Assembly: GCF_023516435.1 (NCBI RefSeq)
Contig: NZ_CP097332.1
Span: forward strand, 2,232,001 to 2,296,000
Source of the DNA: Jatrophihabitans telluris
GTDB lineage: Bacteria; Actinomycetota; Actinomycetes; Mycobacteriales; Jatrophihabitantaceae
Length of the DNA: 64,000 nt
Direction: 5' to 3'
The notes beneath the pieces were generated by a model. It ran no database searches, had not been told where the DNA came from, and saw only the letters and a program-made list of their open reading frames with translations. Shown here piece after piece: positions 9,035 to 18,724 of the stretch. The translations under genes and the position numbers were made by a program. Every line of letters starts with the position of its first letter. Position 1 is the first letter of the stretch.

Positions 9035-9979
9035 TCAGCGTAGGCCCAAGACCGCCTCGATCTCGGCCATGGCGCCGGCCACGAGATCGGGATCGGCGCC
9101 GTCGAGCCACCGGATTCGCGGGTCCCGGCGGAACCACGACCGCTGCCTGCGTACGAAACGCTTGGTGCCGCGCACGGTCTGCGCGACCGCGTCGTCCAGG
9201 TCGCCGACGACGCGGTCACCGTCGAGCACGGCCAGCAGCTGCTGGTACCCGAGTGCCTTGGCCGCGGTAGGGCTTGCGGCCAGTCCCTCGGCAAGCAGTC
9301 CACGCACCTCGTCGAGGAATCCGGCCGCCATCATGAGCTCGACCCGCCGTTCCACCCGATCGTCGAGATCGTCGCGGTCCAATCCGATTTCGACGGTCCG
9401 GTAGATCGACTCGAACGGCGGCATCGTCGCCACGAACGGCCGGCCGGTCAGTTCGATCACCTCCAGGGCCCGCACGACCCTCCGGCTGTTGCTGGGCAGG
9501 ATGTTCTCGGCGGCGACCGGGTCGAGCCCGGCGAGCCGTCCGTGCATGGCCGCGACGCCGAGCGCATCGAGTTCAGCGGCCAGCCGGGTCCGGATTTCCG
9601 GGGACTCGCCCGGGAAGTCGAGTCGATCGAGGGTCCCTCGCAGGTAGAGCCCCGAACCGCCCACGAGGATGGGAATCACACCTCGAGAATGGAGATCGGC
9701 GATCTGGGCGCGGGCCAGTGTCTGGTACTCGGCGACCGCAGCCGACTTCGTCAGCGGCCAGATGTCGAGCAGGTGATGCCGAATCCCGCCCCGCTCGTCA
9801 GGGGCGAGTTTGGCGGTGCCGATGTCCATCCCGCGGTAGAGCTGCATCGAGTCGGCGTTGACGATCTCGCCGCCCAGCCGCCGTGCGATCGCGACCGCAA
9901 GATCGGATTTGCCCGTTGCGGTAGGCCCGACGACTGCCACGACGGGACCCGCAGGGCCCTCAATACAGGTGTCGGTCAC
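9035..9979 (-). CDS. miaA: tRNA dimethylallyltransferase
   Basis: Transfers a dimethylallyl group to N6 of A37 in tRNAs reading U-starting codons, preparing the substrate for MiaB. The 314-residue product has the P-loop GPTATGKSDL (about 18-27), the DMAPP/tRNA-binding signature NADSMQLYRGMDIGTAK, and GGSGLYLRG. Start is GTG 9979. It leads the miaA-dapF-hflX run and is divergent from the DUF349 gene, with miaB following about 1.3 kb away: a compact ms2i6A modification locus. Confidence 0.95.
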   Translation of the reverse strand: MTDTCIEGPAGPVVAVVGPTATGKSDLAVAIARRLGGEIVNADSMQLYRGMDIGTAKLAPDERGGIRHHLLDIWPLTKSAAVAEYQTLARAQIADLHSRGVIPILVGGSGLYLRGTLDRLDFPGESPEIRTRLAAELDALGVAAMHGRLAGLDPVAAENILPSNSRRVVRALEVIELTGRPFVATMPPFESIYRTVEIGLDRDDLDDRVERRVELMMAAGFLDEVRGLLAEGLAASPTAAKALGYQQLLAVLDGDRVVGDLDDAVAQTVRGTKRFVRRQRSWFRRDPRIRWLDGADPDLVAGAMAEIEAVLGLR

Positions 9980-10035
9980 GTTGCAAGAGGCTAACCGGCT
10001 GCACCTAGCCCCTGCCCGTCGTGTCTAATGCATGC

Positions 10036-11220
10036 ATGAGTTCGGAGTGGGGACGGATCGACGAGACCGGCACCGTCTATGTCAAAACCGCCGACGGCGA
10101 GCGTGAGGTCGGCTCCTGGCAAGCCGGCGACGCCGAGGCTGGTCTGGCCTATTACCAGCGCAAGTTCGCCGATCTCGAAGCCGAGGTCGAACTGTTGAGC
10201 AGCCGGCTGGAATCCGGCGCTGGTGATGCCAAGAGCAGCAAGTCTCAGGCGATGACCCTCCACGCCTCGTTGCCCACCGCCGCAGGCATCGGCGATTTCG
10301 GTGCCCTCGATGCGCGGCTGGTCGCGCTCATCAGCGCGGCGGACGCCAAGATCGGTGAACAGTCTCTGGCTCGTGAGGCCGCGCGTTCGGAAGCGATCGC
10401 GAAGAAGGAGTCGCTCGCGGTCGAGGCCGAGCAGATCGCCGAATCGTCGACGCAGTGGAAGGCCTCGGGTGACCGCCTCCGGACGATCGTCGATGAGTGG
10501 AAGCTCATCAAGGGCATCGATCGCAAGACCGACGACGCTTTGTGGAAGCGATTCGCCGCAGCCCGGGATGCGTTCTCCAAACGGCGGGGATCACACTTCG
10601 CCCATCTGGACACCGAGCGCGAGGCGGCCAAGAGCGAGAAGGAAAAGCTCGTCAAGCAGGCCGAGGAATTGGCCAGCTCCGACGACTGGCGGGACACGGC
10701 AACCGCCTTGAAGGATCTGATGACCCAGTGGAAGGCCGCGCCGCGTGCCAACCGGGCCACCGAGGGCGCGCTGTGGAAGCGGTTCCGTGCCGCTCAGGAC
10801 GCGTTCTTCGAGCGCCGCTCCGGGGTCTTCGCCGAGCGTGACGCCGAGCAGGCCCAGAATCTCAAGGAAAAAGAAGCGATCATCGCCGAGGCGGCTGGCC
10901 TGGACCTGGGCAACCCCCGGCAGGCCCAGATCTCGCTGCGCGACCTGCAGGAGCGACTGGAGACGATCGGCCACGTTCCTCGCGACGCCATGCGCCGCAC
11001 CGAGGACCGTATGCGCGCAGCTGAACAGCGGGTTCGGGACGCGCTGGACGCCGAGTGGAAGCGCGGCGCCGCGGAATCCAACCCGTTCCTGGCGCAGCTG
11101 CGGGAACGCCTCACCGAAGCCGAGGCCAAACTCGAGCGCGCGCGCAGCTCAGGCGACGTGGACCGCATTGCCAAGGCCGAGGCCGACGTCGCCCAGCGAC
11201 GGGCACTGCTGCCCGACTGA
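10036..11220 (+). CDS. DUF349-domain coiled-coil protein
   Basis: A 394-residue, highly charged helical protein without signal peptide or membrane segment. At least two clear DUF349 units are visible (about residues 150-205 and 225-280), each with an ALWKRF..A.DAF..RR core, followed by a weaker third unit and a long C-terminal coiled coil. The family is common in actinobacteria and its molecular role is not established. ATG 10036 is preferred to the in-frame GTG at 10021: a TCTAAT hexamer ends 6 nt before the ATG and no ribosome site is seen, suggesting a leaderless transcript. It lies between miaA and miaB, as in other actinobacteria. Confidence 0.85.
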   Translation: MSSEWGRIDETGTVYVKTADGEREVGSWQAGDAEAGLAYYQRKFADLEAEVELLSSRLESGAGDAKSSKSQAMTLHASLPTAAGIGDFGALDARLVALISAADAKIGEQSLAREAARSEAIAKKESLAVEAEQIAESSTQWKASGDRLRTIVDEWKLIKGIDRKTDDALWKRFAAARDAFSKRRGSHFAHLDTEREAAKSEKEKLVKQAEELASSDDWRDTATALKDLMTQWKAAPRANRATEGALWKRFRAAQDAFFERRSGVFAERDAEQAQNLKEKEAIIAEAAGLDLGNPRQAQISLRDLQERLETIGHVPRDAMRRTEDRMRAAEQRVRDALDAEWKRGAAESNPFLAQLRERLTEAEAKLERARSSGDVDRIAKAEADVAQRRALLPD

Positions 11221-11292
11221 CCCTCGCCGACCTGTTCGCTCAGGCGCGCTCCCGAGCTGCTCCCGAGGCGGCGCCCCGGTGGCATCAGGGGT

Positions 11293-12768
11293 TCAGGGGC
11301 GCGGGCCGATGCTCAGCAGCGGGCGTCCGGCGTCGACCGTTGCCGTTGCCGGTGCCGTGACCCGACGGGCGCGGCGGTGCTGCAACAGCGCGCCGTCGGC
11401 AACCAGGTGGTGCGGAGCGGCATAGCTCACGCGGCTGCGGACGACGTCTCCAGACTGGATGTCGTTGCCGCCGACCTCGACGTGCACGAGTCGACCGTCA
11501 CGCGCTCGACCGCTGACGCGGCCGTTGGCGTTGTCCTTTTTCCCTGGACCGGTCGAGACGAGTACCTCGACCTCCCGTCCGACCAACTGCTTGTTGGTCT
11601 CCCAGCTGATCTCGTCCTGCAGGGTGATCAGCCGGTCGTAGCGCTGCTGGACGACAGCCTTCGGGATCTGCTCGGTCATGGCGGCCGCCGGAGTCCCCGG
11701 CCGCGGCGAGTACTGAAAGGTGAACGCGCTCGTGAAGCGGGCTCGCCGTACGACGTCGAGCGTCTGTTCGAAGTCCGCCTCCGTCTCGGCCGGGAAACCC
11801 ACGATGATGTCCGTGGTGATCGCGGCGTCGGGCATGGCGGCGCGCACCTCATCGATGATCTGCAGGTACCGGTCCCGGCGGTAGGAACGACGCATCGCCC
11901 GAAGCACGGTGTCGGACCCGGACTGCAACGGCATGTGCAGTTGTGGGCAGACATTTGGCGTCTCGGCCATCGCCTCGATCACGTCCGTGGTGAAGTCACG
12001 CGGATGCGGGCTGGTGAAGCGGACACGCTCCAGCCCGTCGATCGAGCCACAGGCCCGCAGCAGCTTGCCGAAGGCGAACCGATCTCCGAACGATCGGCCG
12101 TAGGAGTTGACGTTCTGACCGAGCAGGGTGATCTCGCTGACGCCGTCGGCGACCAGCGCCTCGATTTCGGCGAGTACCTCGCCGGGACGGCGGTCGGTTT
12201 CCTTGCCGCGCAGTGACGGCACGATGCAGAACGTGCAGGTGTTGTCACAACCGACCGAGACCGATACCCATGCGCTGAAGGCCGAGTCACGGCGGCTGGG
12301 CAGGTCCGAGGGGAAGTTCTGCAGGCTCTCCACGATTTCGACCTGCGCCTGGGCGTTGTGCCGGGCGCGTTCGAGCAGGACGGGCAGGCTCGCGAGGTTG
12401 TGCGTTCCGAAGACCACGTCGACGTTGGGGGCCTTACGCAGGACCTCCTGCTGGTCCTTCTGCGCCAGGCACCCGCCGACTGCGATCTGCATACCCGGAC
12501 GGGCGTTCTTGACCGGAACGAGGTGACTTAGGTTGCCGTAGAGCCGGTTGTCGGCGTTCTCCCGCACGGCGCACGTGTTGAAGACGACCAGGTCCGCGTC
12601 CTGTCCGCTCTGGTCGGCGGCCCGTACGTAACCGGCGGCCTCCAACAGTCCGGACAGGCGCTCGGAGTCGTGGACGTTCATCTGGCAGCCGTAGGTACGG
12701 ATGGCGTACGTCCGACCGGCAGCGGCGGTCGCTGGGGTCTCGGTGAGATCGTGGGAAGCGCTGCTCAT
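11293..12768 (-). CDS. miaB: tRNA-2-methylthio-N6-dimethylallyladenosine synthase
   Basis: Radical-SAM methylthiotransferase that adds the methylthio group to i6A37 of tRNA. The 491-residue product has the N-terminal UPF0004 domain with its three cluster cysteines (YGCQMN, NTCAVRE, VGGCLAQ), the radical-SAM motif [12 protein letters not shown] and a C-terminal TRAM domain (about 405-465). The open frame extends far upstream, but family alignment fixes the start at ATG 12768 (MSSASHD...). TATCCT lies 9 nt before it, so the leader is at most a few bases. It converges on DUF349 and is divergent from the TAXI gene. Confidence 0.96.
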   Translation of the reverse strand: MSSASHDLTETPATAAAGRTYAIRTYGCQMNVHDSERLSGLLEAAGYVRAADQSGQDADLVVFNTCAVRENADNRLYGNLSHLVPVKNARPGMQIAVGGCLAQKDQQEVLRKAPNVDVVFGTHNLASLPVLLERARHNAQAQVEIVESLQNFPSDLPSRRDSAFSAWVSVSVGCDNTCTFCIVPSLRGKETDRRPGEVLAEIEALVADGVSEITLLGQNVNSYGRSFGDRFAFGKLLRACGSIDGLERVRFTSPHPRDFTTDVIEAMAETPNVCPQLHMPLQSGSDTVLRAMRRSYRRDRYLQIIDEVRAAMPDAAITTDIIVGFPAETEADFEQTLDVVRRARFTSAFTFQYSPRPGTPAAAMTEQIPKAVVQQRYDRLITLQDEISWETNKQLVGREVEVLVSTGPGKKDNANGRVSGRARDGRLVHVEVGGNDIQSGDVVRSRVSYAAPHHLVADGALLQHRRARRVTAPATATVDAGRPLLSIGPRP

Positions 12769-12816
12769 AACGAGACCAGGATACGGGCTGGACCCGCGCT
12801 CGCTTACGGTTGTGCG

Positions 12817-13797
12817 GTGACCGACCGCCGAGCCTTGCGCCGGATGGTCACCGTGAGCGCCGCGATCCTCGTGGCCGCCGGGGTGATCATCGCCTGGAGC
12901 TATCGTGCCAGTCACCGACTGCCGTCCCCGTCCGGCACGTTGCGGATCTCTTCGGGAGCCCCGGGCGGTGTGTACGCGACGTTCGCCGAACAGTTCGCCA
13001 CACAGCTGCACGCTCGAGACGGCCGGCTCAGGGTGACGCTGACCACCAGCACCGGATCGCTGGACAACCTGCAACGCATCGGCGCCGGCTCGGCAGACTG
13101 CGCAGTAACCGCCGCTGACGCGGCCTCGCTTGCGGTTCACGGGGACGGCGTGTTCAGCCATCCGGTCCAGATCGGTGCCGTGTCCCGTCTCTACGACGAC
13201 TACATCCAGCTGGTGGCCACCGACGCCAGCGGCATCAACCGTATCGACGACCTGCGCGGGAAGCGGGTGTCGACGGGCGCGGCGAACTCGGGCGTCCAGC
13301 TCATCGCCAACCGAGTTCTGCAGCTGTCCCACGTGCCCGGCAGCGCGATGAGGCCATCGTCGCTGGGATTGGCCGACGACGTGTCGGCGATGCGCTCCGG
13401 GAGACTCGATGCCTTCTTCTGGTCCGGCGGTCTACCGACACCGTCGGTCGCCACGCTGTTGCAGTCCGGCGGCGTTCACCTGGTGCCGCTGACCAGTGTG
13501 GCCACCGCGATGAGTGCTTCCTATCCGGGCGCGTACCGGGCGGCCACCATTCCGACCGGGGCATACAACCTGAAGACCACGGTGGCGACCGTGGCGGTGG
13601 CCAACTTCCTCGTCTGTCGTGCCGATCTGCCCCTCGCCACCGCCGAATTCCTGACCGCCACGCTCTTCGGGCGTCAGTCCAGGATCGCGGCCGTCGTGGC
13701 TCCGTTGAACATGCTCGACCCGCGCACAGCGATCGCGACCGACCCCGTCCCGCTACTGGCCGGGGCAGAACGCTGGTTTCGCAGCCGCAAGAACTGA
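12817..13797 (+). CDS. TAXI-family solute-binding protein, membrane-anchored
   Basis: A 326-residue protein with an N-terminal signal/anchor helix (about 10-30, [20 protein letters not shown]) and a periplasmic-binding fold of the TAXI (TRAP-associated extracytoplasmic immunogenic) type: [16 protein letters not shown] near residue 50, [11 protein letters not shown], and [18 protein letters not shown]. No lipobox cysteine is seen. No TRAP permease gene is nearby, so transport is not supported; the partner may be the converging sensor kinase. GTG 12817 is chosen because TACGGT (12805-12810) stands exactly 6 nt before it, indicating a leaderless transcript. Confidence 0.82.
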   Translation: MTDRRALRRMVTVSAAILVAAGVIIAWSYRASHRLPSPSGTLRISSGAPGGVYATFAEQFATQLHARDGRLRVTLTTSTGSLDNLQRIGAGSADCAVTAADAASLAVHGDGVFSHPVQIGAVSRLYDDYIQLVATDASGINRIDDLRGKRVSTGAANSGVQLIANRVLQLSHVPGSAMRPSSLGLADDVSAMRSGRLDAFFWSGGLPTPSVATLLQSGGVHLVPLTSVATAMSASYPGAYRAATIPTGAYNLKTTVATVAVANFLVCRADLPLATAEFLTATLFGRQSRIAAVVAPLNMLDPRTAIATDPVPLLAGAERWFRSRKN

Positions 13798-13849
13798 GTC
13801 AGTACAGCGTTCGCGCCGGATCAGTCGGCTCCGCGGACGGTTGGCCGTT

Positions 13850-15235
13850 TCACCACGCGTCCGCCGAGCCCTCGCGACGCAGCACCACGCGAACCTCAAG
13901 CCCGTGGCCGGGCGGGGAGCGGAACTCCAGCGCGCCACCGGCGCGTTCGAGCAGCGCGCGCGCGATCGACAGGCCGAGCCCGAACCCGGCCACGTTCTGC
14001 TGGCCGGCGCTGCGCCAGAACCGCCTACCGACCCGAGCGAGATCCTCCGACGTCAGTCCCGGTCCGGAGTCCTCGACACTCACCCAGACCCGCTGATCGT
14101 CGTGGTCCAGAAGCACCTCGATCGTCGAGCCATCGGGCGAGAACTTCAGGGCGTTGTCGATTACCACGTCCAACGCTCCGGCCGTTGCGGACTCGTCGGC
14201 CCAAGCCGGCGGGACGTCCGGTGCGCGGAGATTCATGCTGATGTGGCGGGTTTCGGCGATCGGCTGCCACGTCTGGAGCCGTTGGCGAACGAGTTCGGGC
14301 AGTTCGCACCGACCGGCGTTCCCGCCGGCGTGTTCGGCCCGGGCCAGTTCGAGCAAGCGCTCGAGGATGCCGACGAGGTGCTTCCCTTCGTCCAGTGCGC
14401 GCCCTGCGTCCTCGGTCAGCCCGTCAGGAACCCGTAGCGCCAGGTCGTCGAGGCGTAACAGCAGAGCGGACAGCGGGTTACGCAGCTGGTGGGAGGCATC
14501 GGCGACGAACGCCCGCTGTTGCTCGACGGAGGTCTGGACGTTGTCGGCCATCACATTGAAGGAAGCGCCGAGCCGGCGCAGTTCGGGTGGCCCTTGTTCG
14601 AAGGCGACCCTGGCGTCAAGCTTGCCGGTCGCGACGTCGTTGGTCGCGGCGTCCAACACCGCGATCGGGCGCAACGCCCAGCGCGCGAGCCGGTCCGCGA
14701 CGAAGTAGCAGGCGATGAGCGCGGCCAGCCCTCCGGCCGCGATCACGCTCCAGCTCGCCAGGATCCGCTGCCGCATCCGAGTCGTCGGCGAGACGGTGAT
14801 CATCGCGCCGACGACGTCCCCGCCGCGCTCGATCGGTTCGGCCACCAGCATGGGCTTGTTCGACCACGGCCATCCGGCAGTTGGTGGTTCGCTGCGCCGC
14901 CCGCCGAGGGCGATGGAAATCCGAGCGCGGGAGGTGCCGTCGCCGGGCAGCCGATGATCCGCCTCAGCGAGACGAACGGAGCGGTCATCGGCGATGACGA
15001 AGGCATCGATGCCGTAGAGCTGGTGGTACCGGTGAAGTTCGGAGCGGATGCCCGATAGCTGCCCCGTCGCGTCGGCCTGTTGGGCGAGAGCGGCGAAGCG
15101 GGCCGTGTCGTTGAGGCGGTTGAGGAAGACCTCGCGGGTGTAGGCGTTACGCAGCGAGTTCGCCAACGGAAGGCTGAGCAGGACGACCACGACGGCCATG
15201 GGCGTCAGGATCAAGCTGATCAGCCGAATCCGCAT
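13850..15235 (-). CDS. Sensor histidine kinase
   Basis: A 461-residue membrane kinase. It has a first transmembrane helix at about 5-27, an extracytoplasmic sensor domain (about 30-160), a second helix (about 163-185), a HAMP linker (ARWALRPIAVLDAAT), the H-box FVADASHQLRNPLSAL and an ATPase domain with N-box VVIDNALKFS, G1 VEDSGPGL and G2 GFGLGLSIA. An in-frame TTG at 15241 is possible, but ATG 15235 gives the more usual start (MRIRLISLIL). It abuts its response regulator and converges on the TAXI gene, which may provide an extracytoplasmic ligand signal; this pairing is an inference. It resembles TctE/PrrB-type kinases. Confidence 0.93.
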   Translation of the reverse strand: MRIRLISLILTPMAVVVVLLSLPLANSLRNAYTREVFLNRLNDTARFAALAQQADATGQLSGIRSELHRYHQLYGIDAFVIADDRSVRLAEADHRLPGDGTSRARISIALGGRRSEPPTAGWPWSNKPMLVAEPIERGGDVVGAMITVSPTTRMRQRILASWSVIAAGGLAALIACYFVADRLARWALRPIAVLDAATNDVATGKLDARVAFEQGPPELRRLGASFNVMADNVQTSVEQQRAFVADASHQLRNPLSALLLRLDDLALRVPDGLTEDAGRALDEGKHLVGILERLLELARAEHAGGNAGRCELPELVRQRLQTWQPIAETRHISMNLRAPDVPPAWADESATAGALDVVIDNALKFSPDGSTIEVLLDHDDQRVWVSVEDSGPGLTSEDLARVGRRFWRSAGQQNVAGFGLGLSIARALLERAGGALEFRSPPGHGLEVRVVLRREGSADAW

Positions 15236-15241
15236 GAACAA

Positions 15242-15916
15242 TCACACCCCGCCAAGGCGATAGCCGATCCCTCTGACGGTCTCGATGATCGCCGCGGTGC
15301 CGCACTTGGAGCGCACCGCGGCCACATGCACGTCCAGGGTGTGTTGGTCGCCACCCCAGCTGGAACCCCAGACCTGACTGAGCAGCCGCTCACGGCGCAC
15401 TACCAGCCCTCGTTCGCTGGCCAACACCTCGAGAATGCCGAACTCCTTACGCGTCAGAGGAAGCTCACGACCGTCCTTGCGGACCACCCGCCGGCCCAGA
15501 TCGATGACCAGTCCGAGCGAGCGGACCTGCCGGCCGGCGCTGTCGTTGGACTGGCGTGCGACCCGTGATCGTCGGGTGACGGCGTGGATGCGGGCCAGCA
15601 GTTCGGAGACCGCATACGGCTTGACCAGGTAGTCGTCGGCTCCCATGTGCAGACCGTGCACGCGCGAGCGCAGGTCTGCCCTGGCGGTCGTGATGAGAAT
15701 CGGTACGTCGTGCAGTGCCCGTATCGAGGAGCACAAGTCGAAGCCATCGCCGTCGGGCAGGCCGAGGTCCAGCAAGACGACCTCGACAGTCTCGTCGATG
15801 GCTTCGAGTGCCTCAGCCATGCCCGCCGCGCGGGTCACCGTGAAGCCATGACGGATCAGGATGTCGCGGAGTGCGGCCGCTACACGGTCGTCGTCCTCCA
15901 CCATCAGCAGCCGCAT
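15242..15916 (-). CDS. OmpR/PhoB-family response regulator
   Basis: A 224-residue DNA-binding regulator. The receiver domain (1-115) has the acidic pocket EDD near residue 8, the phospho-acceptor aspartate in LLDLGLPDGDG (about 51) and the switch lysine in LVKPYA. A winged-helix output domain follows (about 130-224; LPLTRKEFGILEVLA, recognition region QHTLDVHVAAVRSK, wing TVRGIGYRLGGV). The kinase gene starts just after its stop, so the two are co-transcribed. TAGCGT lies 8 nt before ATG 15916, suggesting a very short leader. Target genes are unknown. Confidence 0.94.
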   Translation of the reverse strand: MRLLMVEDDDRVAAALRDILIRHGFTVTRAAGMAEALEAIDETVEVVLLDLGLPDGDGFDLCSSIRALHDVPILITTARADLRSRVHGLHMGADDYLVKPYAVSELLARIHAVTRRSRVARQSNDSAGRQVRSLGLVIDLGRRVVRKDGRELPLTRKEFGILEVLASERGLVVRRERLLSQVWGSSWGGDQHTLDVHVAAVRSKCGTAAIIETVRGIGYRLGGV

Positions 15917-15993
15917 GGCTCGCGACGCTAGCAGGAACGGCAGGACCGGTCTGTGCCGTCCCCGACTCGGTTTCGGAGAGTCAGTGCGTCACT

Positions 15994-17766
15994 TCAGTGA
16001 GCGATCTCGGTGGAACGCAACTCGCGGACGACCGTGACGCGAATTTGTCCGGGGTAGGTGAGTTCGTCCTCTATCTGCTTGGCAACCTCGCGCGCGATCA
16101 CTCCAGCGGCCAGGTCGTCGACCTCGTTGGGCTGGACCATGACGCGGACTTCTCGTCCGGACTGCATCGCGAAAACCTTCTCGACTCCGGGCTTGGCGCC
16201 GGCGATCTCTTCGATGCGCTCCAGCCGCTTGACGTAGGTCTCCAGCGATTCACGGCGAGCACCGGGGCGTGCGGCCGAACACGTGTCGGCCGCCTGGGTG
16301 AGGACCGCCTCGACGGTGCGGGGCTGGACCTCGTTGTGGTGTGCTTCGACCGCGTGGGCGACAGCTTCGCTCTCACCGTATTTCCGCAGCAACTCCGCAC
16401 CGACAAGGGCGTGGGAACCTTCGACTTCGTGGGTGAGTGCCTTGCCGATGTCGTGCAGGAAGGCCGAGCGCTTCACCAGGGCCGGTTCGATACCGAGCTC
16501 GGCGGCCATGAGGCCCGCGATGTGCGCCGTCTCGATCAGATGCCCTAGGACGTTCTGGCCGTAGCTGGTCCGGTACTTCAGTCGCCCGAGGGTCGGCACG
16601 AGCCGAGGGTCGAGGTCGGTGATCCCGACCTCGGCCAGCGCGTCGTGCGCGGCTCGCAGGCACAGCGCGTCCACCTCGGTCCGGGCGATCTCGTACACCT
16701 CCTCGATGCGGTGGGGGTGAATCCGACCGTCCAGGACGAGCTTCTCGAGCGCGATCCGGCCGATTTCACGGCGCACCGGATCGAAGCAGGAGAGCAGGAC
16801 CGCTTCGGGAGTGTCGTCGATGATCACGTTGACGCCCGTGACTGATTCGAAGGCGCGGATGTTGCGGCCCTCGCGACCGATGATCCGCCCCTTCATCTCG
16901 TCGCTGGGCAGATGCAGGACGCTGACGACGGTTTCGCTGGTCTGTTCGGACGCGACGCGTTGGACGGCATCGACGACGATCGCCTTTGCGCGCTCGTTGG
17001 CTTCCGCACGCGCCTCGTTCTCGATGGTCCGGACGAGCGTAGCCGCGTCACGCCGCGCCGAGGCCTCGACAGCGGTCAGGAGTTCGGCCTTGGCCTCTTC
17101 CACGGTGAGACCGGCGATCCGCGCCAGTGCGGCTTCTTGAGCCACCGCTTCCGCTGCGCGGGCCAGCTGACTTTCAGTCTCTGCGCTCGCCAGCTCCGCC
17201 GCTCGCTCGGTCACGGCCGCGTTGGCCCTCTCGAGCTCGATCGCGTCGACAGCCAGCCGTTCAGCAGCCTGCCTATTGGCATCGGACTGGCGTTCGACCT
17301 CGAGCTGCCTCGCTTGCAGCGACTGCTCGCGGGCCTCGAGCTGGGCCTGCAGGGCCTGGTGCTCTCGTTCCGAGCGTCGGCGAGCGTCGGAGAGCAGTTC
17401 GTCCGCGGCGGCCTCAGCCCGCGCTCGTGCCGCCTCTGCGTCCTTGCGCGTCGACTCGGCTGAGGCGCGAGTTGCCTCCGCCTCCGTGCGCGCCGCACGC
17501 CGGAGCGCGTCGACCTCGACCTCGACGGAAGCCCGCAGGGCCTCAACCTCGTGCCGGGCTCGTTGGGTCGCTGCCGCGACAGCCGTGCCGCTACTATCGC
17601 TGTCCTCGGAAGTGCTGTCCTGAGCGTGCTGCTCAGCCCGGTGTGCGGGATGGGAGGGCCCTTGCTGTGTGTGCCTCTTGGCCGCGATGGACAGGTAACG
17701 CAGCCCGAGGATCAACACGAGGAGGAAGGCGGCCGCTAGTGCTAGAGCGAACTCCAAGCCGGTCAC
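15994..17766 (-). CDS. rny: Ribonuclease Y
   Basis: Membrane-bound endoribonuclease that starts mRNA decay. The 590-residue product has an N-terminal membrane helix (about 5-27), a long Ala/Glu/Arg-rich coiled coil (about 55-240), a KH RNA-binding domain (GRIIGREGRNIRAFESVTGV) and an HD hydrolase domain with the metal pair in SAFLHDIGKALTHEVEGSHA and a later HHNEV. It follows recX across a 314-bp gap that has its own candidate promoter. RNase J, which in many actinobacteria sits beside ftsK/dapA, is absent from its usual place in this window. Confidence 0.95.
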   Translation of the reverse strand: MTGLEFALALAAAFLLVLILGLRYLSIAAKRHTQQGPSHPAHRAEQHAQDSTSEDSDSSGTAVAAATQRARHEVEALRASVEVEVDALRRAARTEAEATRASAESTRKDAEAARARAEAAADELLSDARRRSEREHQALQAQLEAREQSLQARQLEVERQSDANRQAAERLAVDAIELERANAAVTERAAELASAETESQLARAAEAVAQEAALARIAGLTVEEAKAELLTAVEASARRDAATLVRTIENEARAEANERAKAIVVDAVQRVASEQTSETVVSVLHLPSDEMKGRIIGREGRNIRAFESVTGVNVIIDDTPEAVLLSCFDPVRREIGRIALEKLVLDGRIHPHRIEEVYEIARTEVDALCLRAAHDALAEVGITDLDPRLVPTLGRLKYRTSYGQNVLGHLIETAHIAGLMAAELGIEPALVKRSAFLHDIGKALTHEVEGSHALVGAELLRKYGESEAVAHAVEAHHNEVQPRTVEAVLTQAADTCSAARPGARRESLETYVKRLERIEEIAGAKPGVEKVFAMQSGREVRVMVQPNEVDDLAAGVIAREVAKQIEDELTYPGQIRVTVVRELRSTEIAH

Positions 17767-18080
17767 TGTGATCTCCTCCGAACGTCCGGGTGCCGACGGG
17801 TGCGTGACGGCACGTGTACTCAGGAGGTACGGCGACCTCGCTGGAACGGACCAAAACCCAGGGTCGTGGTCGTTCTCAGCGAGTCAGGTTGCCGGCGATC
17901 GGTACCGGTACTCGGATCCTTTCGTGTATGCGCTGGCCAGCGGCCTATTCAGTGGTACGTCATGTATGTCGGTGCGCTCGGCGGATCGCTGAGCACGTGT
18001 CCGTTCTCCTGATGGTCTGAGATTAACTCCACGGCGACCCGGATCAAACCAACCTGACATGTTCATGCCACCGTGCGTCC
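17767..18080. other. Intergenic region recX-rny
   Basis: This 314-bp gap has visibly lower GC than its neighbours and holds no convincing coding frame; the short open frames on both strands have no family resemblance or ribosome site. The only feature seen is a candidate minus-strand promoter at 18020-18047, giving rny a leader of about 240 nt. Confidence 0.6.
18020..18047 (-). promoter_or_regulatory. Candidate rny promoter
   Basis: On the minus strand TTGATC (18042-18047), a 16-nt spacer and TAATCT (18020-18025) resemble a primary-sigma promoter. It lies in an AT-richer patch about 250 nt upstream of rny. Confidence 0.4.
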
Positions 18081-18713
18081 TCAGCCGAGGCCGGCGTCCT
18101 CATCTGCCGTGCCGTGCAGGCCGGCTTCACCCACGACCTCGCGGACGACGGAGTACGTCAGGCCGGCGGAGTAGCCCTTGCGGGCCAGCAATCCGGCTAG
18201 CCGCCTTGTCTGGGTCGCGGTGTCGAGATTGGCCAACGCCCGCTGCCGCTTCCGGACGAGTCGCAAGGCTGTCTCACGCTCGGCTGATGGATTGACCTCC
18301 GTCAGCGCGGCTTCGGCCGTGTCGCCGTCGATACCCTTTGTCCGGAGCTGACGCTCAATCTCTCGAGCCGCCAGACCGCGCTCCCGAACCCTGGTCTCGA
18401 CGAAGCCCCGAGCGAAGGCGACGTCATCGATCAGGCCGACTTGTGTGAGCCGATCCAACACGGACGTGGCGGCGTCCTTGGGGACCGAGCGCCGGTCCAG
18501 TTCTTCGGCCAGTTCGTGACGCGACCTGGCGCGAACTGTAAGCAAGCGAAGGCAGATCGTCCGGGCTACCGAGTGCGGGTCGGGCTCGAGGTCCGGAGAG
18601 TCGCCAACAGGGCGGAACCCGTTGCCTTGGCGTGGAGAGTCGCGGTCAGAGTCCGGCGCCGGAATCGAGGACGGCTCAATCCTCGATCCGGCGCCGGCGT
18701 TCTGTCGTGCCAT
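18081..18713 (-). CDS. recX: Regulatory protein RecX
   Basis: Small modulator that limits RecA filament growth. The 210-residue product has a disordered N-terminus (about 1-45) and then three RecX three-helix repeats: RLLTVRARSRHELAEEL, VGLIDDVAFARGFVETRVRE and a C-terminal GLLARKGYSAGLTYSVVREV. It starts 11 bp after the recA stop, so recA-recX is an operon and shares the DNA-damage promoters of recA. The C-terminal tail of about 15 residues is unremarkable. Confidence 0.95.
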   Translation of the reverse strand: MARQNAGAGSRIEPSSIPAPDSDRDSPRQGNGFRPVGDSPDLEPDPHSVARTICLRLLTVRARSRHELAEELDRRSVPKDAATSVLDRLTQVGLIDDVAFARGFVETRVRERGLAAREIERQLRTKGIDGDTAEAALTEVNPSAERETALRLVRKRQRALANLDTATQTRRLAGLLARKGYSAGLTYSVVREVVGEAGLHGTADEDAGLG

Positions 18714-18724
18714 CTTCGAACCGA

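Noticed and set aside
11293-13332. A 679-residue MiaB with a long N-terminal extension
   Set aside because: The extra 188 residues read like the reverse strand of the TAXI gene; family alignment and the near-leaderless hexamer support ATG 12768.
17884-18066. Small coding frame between rny and recX
   Set aside because: No ribosome site, no recognisable family, and overlap with the candidate rny promoter; treated as non-coding.
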